Assembly (NCBI RefSeq): GCF_000963965.1
Contig: NZ_BAMX01000014.1
Location: 186,001-250,000, forward strand
Origin: Acetobacter orientalis
GTDB taxonomy: Bacteria > Pseudomonadota > Alphaproteobacteria > Acetobacterales > Acetobacteraceae
DNA length: 64,000 nt
Direction: 5' to 3'
Of the stretch, positions 62,321-64,000 are shown piece by piece (the stretch's first letter is position 1; every line of letters begins with the position of its first letter). Under the pieces are notes generated by a model that was not told the DNA's origin, did no database searches, and was given only the letters and a program-made list of their open reading frames with translations. The position numbers and the translations under genes are program-made.

Positions 62321-63676
62321 TTATAAGCCCTTGTGCGGCTGTTGGTATACGCAGTGGCCGTTAACCCATGTGGCTTCTATGCAGCGGTCGTCTCCCAAGA
62401 TCATGAGGGCAAACAGGGCGTCTGCAATGCTTTGGCTGCGCTGGGTACGCTGCGCCAAAAGCGGGGTGGCTTTTGGGTTGAGAACGCATAGATCGGCCTC
62501 CATACCAACGGCAAGCGTGCCTATTTTATGGCTGAGGTGCAAACTTTGTGCAGCCCCTGCGGTGGCAAGCCAAAAGGCCTGAAGAGCATGGAGCTTTGGC
62601 CCACCTGTTAGTGCAGAAACCTTGTAGGCCTCACCCATTGTGGCAAGGAGAGACAAACTGGTACCTGCCCCTACATCTGTGCCCAAACCAACATGCACGG
62701 GGCGGTGGGGGGCTTTGGCGTCAAACAGTTTAAACAGCCCACTACCTAAAAACAGGTTAGACGTAGGGCAATGGGCTAACATGCAGCCTGTTGTGTGGCA
62801 GTGTTGAAAGTCTTGTTCGTGTAAATGAATGCCGTGGCCAAAAAGTGCCCGTGGGCCAACGAGCCCCGCTTTGTCGTACACATCAAGGTAGGAACTGGCG
62901 TTAGGAAAAAGCCTTTTAACCTCTGCACATTCCTGCTGTGTTTCAGACAGGTGGGTTTGCATAAACAAGCCCGGTTGGCTGTTAAAGAGCGTACCTGCTA
63001 GTTCAAGTTGTTCTGGCGTGCTGGTAAGCGCAAAGCGTGGGGTTACAGCATAAAGTTGCCGCCCGTTACCGTGCCAGCGTGCAATAAGTGCGGCTGAATC
63101 AGCATAACCTTGCTGGGCTGTGTCTTGTAGGGCAGTTGGCGCGTTACGATCCATCAGCACTTTGCCTGCAATCATGCGGGTGCCAAGGCGGGCTGATTCT
63201 TCAAAAAAAGCATCAACGGAGTGTGAGTGTACGGTGCAATAGACAGCCGCCGTTGTGGTGCCGTTGTGCAAAAGCTCAGTTAAAAAGGCCTTAGCTGTGG
63301 CTGAGGCAAAGGTTTTATCTGCAAAGCGGCTTTCAGCGGGAAACACATAGTGTTGGAGCCACGCCAGTAACTCATCCCCCCATGAGGCAATAACGGGCAG
63401 TTGGGGGTAATGCACGTGGGTGTCTATAAAACCCGCGCTTATAAGGCTGTCTGGGTAGTGGGTTACAGGGCAGTTTGCGGGCAAAAACTGGTGCGTTTGT
63501 GTGTAGGGCCCACAGTGCGTAATTTTACCATTTTGCATGATAAGCAAACCATCTTCCTCAACCCACAGTGCTTCTTCTGGCGGGCAGGTGAAAGGGTTGC
63601 CCTTGAAAGAGAGAAGGCAACCACGGAGTGCTATTGTGGGGGGGGGTATGGGGCATAGGGGTGTCCGGTTAAGCAA
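62321..63676 (-). CDS. guaD: Guanine deaminase
   Basis: This 451-residue amidohydrolase converts guanine to xanthine and ammonia. Metal ligands and family motifs are 'GFIDTHVHYPQLPVIASWG', 'WLQHYVFPAESRF', 'FMQTHLSETQQE', 'FGHGIHLHEQD', 'LAHCPTSNLFLGSGLF' and 'VGLGTDVGAGTS'. 'SWGDELLAWLQHYVFP' is characteristic of guanine deaminase rather than other amidohydrolases. No xanthine dehydrogenase genes are adjacent; it appears to stand alone. Confidence 0.93.
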   Translation of the reverse strand: MLNRTPLCPIPPPTIALRGCLLSFKGNPFTCPPEEALWVEEDGLLIMQNGKITHCGPYTQTHQFLPANCPVTHYPDSLISAGFIDTHVHYPQLPVIASWGDELLAWLQHYVFPAESRFADKTFASATAKAFLTELLHNGTTTAAVYCTVHSHSVDAFFEESARLGTRMIAGKVLMDRNAPTALQDTAQQGYADSAALIARWHGNGRQLYAVTPRFALTSTPEQLELAGTLFNSQPGLFMQTHLSETQQECAEVKRLFPNASSYLDVYDKAGLVGPRALFGHGIHLHEQDFQHCHTTGCMLAHCPTSNLFLGSGLFKLFDAKAPHRPVHVGLGTDVGAGTSLSLLATMGEAYKVSALTGGPKLHALQAFWLATAGAAQSLHLSHKIGTLAVGMEADLCVLNPKATPLLAQRTQRSQSIADALFALMILGDDRCIEATWVNGHCVYQQPHKGL

Positions 63677-63838
63677 AAAGGCAAGAGGTATTCAGCCAAA
63701 TGTTACAGGGCTTTGCGCAACCGTTCCATGCAGGAATAAAGGCTTTGCAACACAAAAGAGCAGTGTATCAGCAAACAGGGTTAAAGGCTGGCAGGGGCAC
63801 AGAGGCTTTATGCGCCAGTAAGTAAAAGGGCAGGGCGT

Positions 63839-64000
63839 ATGAAAAGCTTATGGCAACGCATGAAGGAACAACGCACAGCCCGGCGCATTGCCAAATATAC
63901 TCCCTTGGGGGAGGAGCCACAGGCCCCCGACCAGCCTGCGCCTAAAAAGGCGGCTGGTGGTGCCCCCCCTAAAAGCCCCAACAAACTGCATTTAACCACT
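63839..64000 (+). CDS. Start of an unidentified gene running off the window
   Basis: An ATG at 63839, preceded by AAAGGGCAGGG, opens a frame that stays open for 54 codons to the window edge. The peptide is basic at first ('MKSLWQRMKEQRTARRIAKY'), then Pro/Ala/Lys-rich ('EEPQAPDQPAPKKAAGG'). Too little is present to name it. Confidence 0.5.
   Translation, partial: MKSLWQRMKEQRTARRIAKYTPLGEEPQAPDQPAPKKAAGGAPPKSPNKLHLTT

Noticed and set aside
63808-63999. Minus-strand frame at the window end
   Set aside because: The plus-strand frame from 63839 has a ribosome-binding site and normal composition; the minus frame is Gly/Cys-rich and likely its shadow.
1-64000. CRISPR arrays, prophage or integrative element
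   Set aside because: No regularly spaced direct repeats, integrase, phage structural genes or att-like duplication next to the tRNA were seen.

Overview
This window reads as chromosome of an alphaproteobacterium, most likely an acetic acid bacterium (Acetobacteraceae, Acetobacter-like). The support is the gene content and order: argH–lptM-like–lysA–TIGR02302, aroE–coaE–dnaQ, rsmB–rpe–heparinase, purM–purN, an HdaA-type DnaA regulator, ppk–ppx, and an MCE/Mla-like operon. The genus is an inference; no rRNA is present. There is one tRNA (Tyr, GTA). I saw no CRISPR array, intact insertion sequence or prophage.

Region 1 (1–5.9 kb) is a methionine cassette. After the 3' end of an AraC-family regulator come metR and metF (divergent), queH (overlapping metF by 89 bases), a small putative DNA-binding protein, and a leftward pair matching the folate-independent methionine synthase MesD with its partner MesX (DUF1852). 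The mesX promoter region and the metR–metF gap share a short A/T-rich motif that could be a MetR site. The cassette is visibly more A/T-rich than much of the window and resembles gammaproteobacterial homologues, so transfer is possible.

Region 2 (6–14 kb) is accessory: an acyltransferase-3 membrane enzyme, a SotB-like MFS exporter, a glycine-zipper lipoprotein, a three-gene envelope operon of unknown function (exported protein, DUF4282 protein, one-TM protein), and a methyltransferase with a zinc-ribbon-like N-terminus.

Region 3 (14–23 kb) is a FecI/FecR sigma/anti-sigma pair facing a large TonB-dependent receptor and a Tat-type PhoD-like phosphatase. Next is an unusual envelope protein joining LprI-like, peptidoglycan-binding and superinfection-immunity-like segments, then a small lipoprotein.

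Region 4 (23.5–49.3 kb) is mostly housekeeping: tRNA-Tyr, panB, an old yellow enzyme with a divergent ArsR regulator and an 11-bp perfect palindrome between them, a trypsin-like protease (possibly frameshifted), galE, TIGR02302, lysA, an lptM-like lipoprotein, argH, an N-formylglutamate amidohydrolase, aroE, coaE, dnaQ, a glycosyltransferase, a heparinase-like protein with a long acidic tail, rpe, rsmB, purN, purM, an HdaA homologue and an S46 peptidase.

Region 5 (49.5–59.4 kb) holds ppk and ppx. It continues with a tightly overlapping operon: a Cache/GAF protein with a degenerate cyclase domain, an MlaE-like permease, an ABC ATPase-like protein that has lost every nucleotide-binding motif, an MlaD-like MCE protein and a repeat lipoprotein.

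Region 6 (59.8–64 kb) has an ABC ATPase and membrane-protein pair whose membrane subunit carries a hexanucleotide tandem repeat, then guanine deaminase and the start of an unidentified gene running off the end.

The items most worth attention are the MesD/MesX cassette with its putative regulator and candidate operators, the degenerate ATPase and cyclase in the Mla-like operon, the LprI/PG-binding/superinfection fusion, and the repeat in the ABC membrane subunit.
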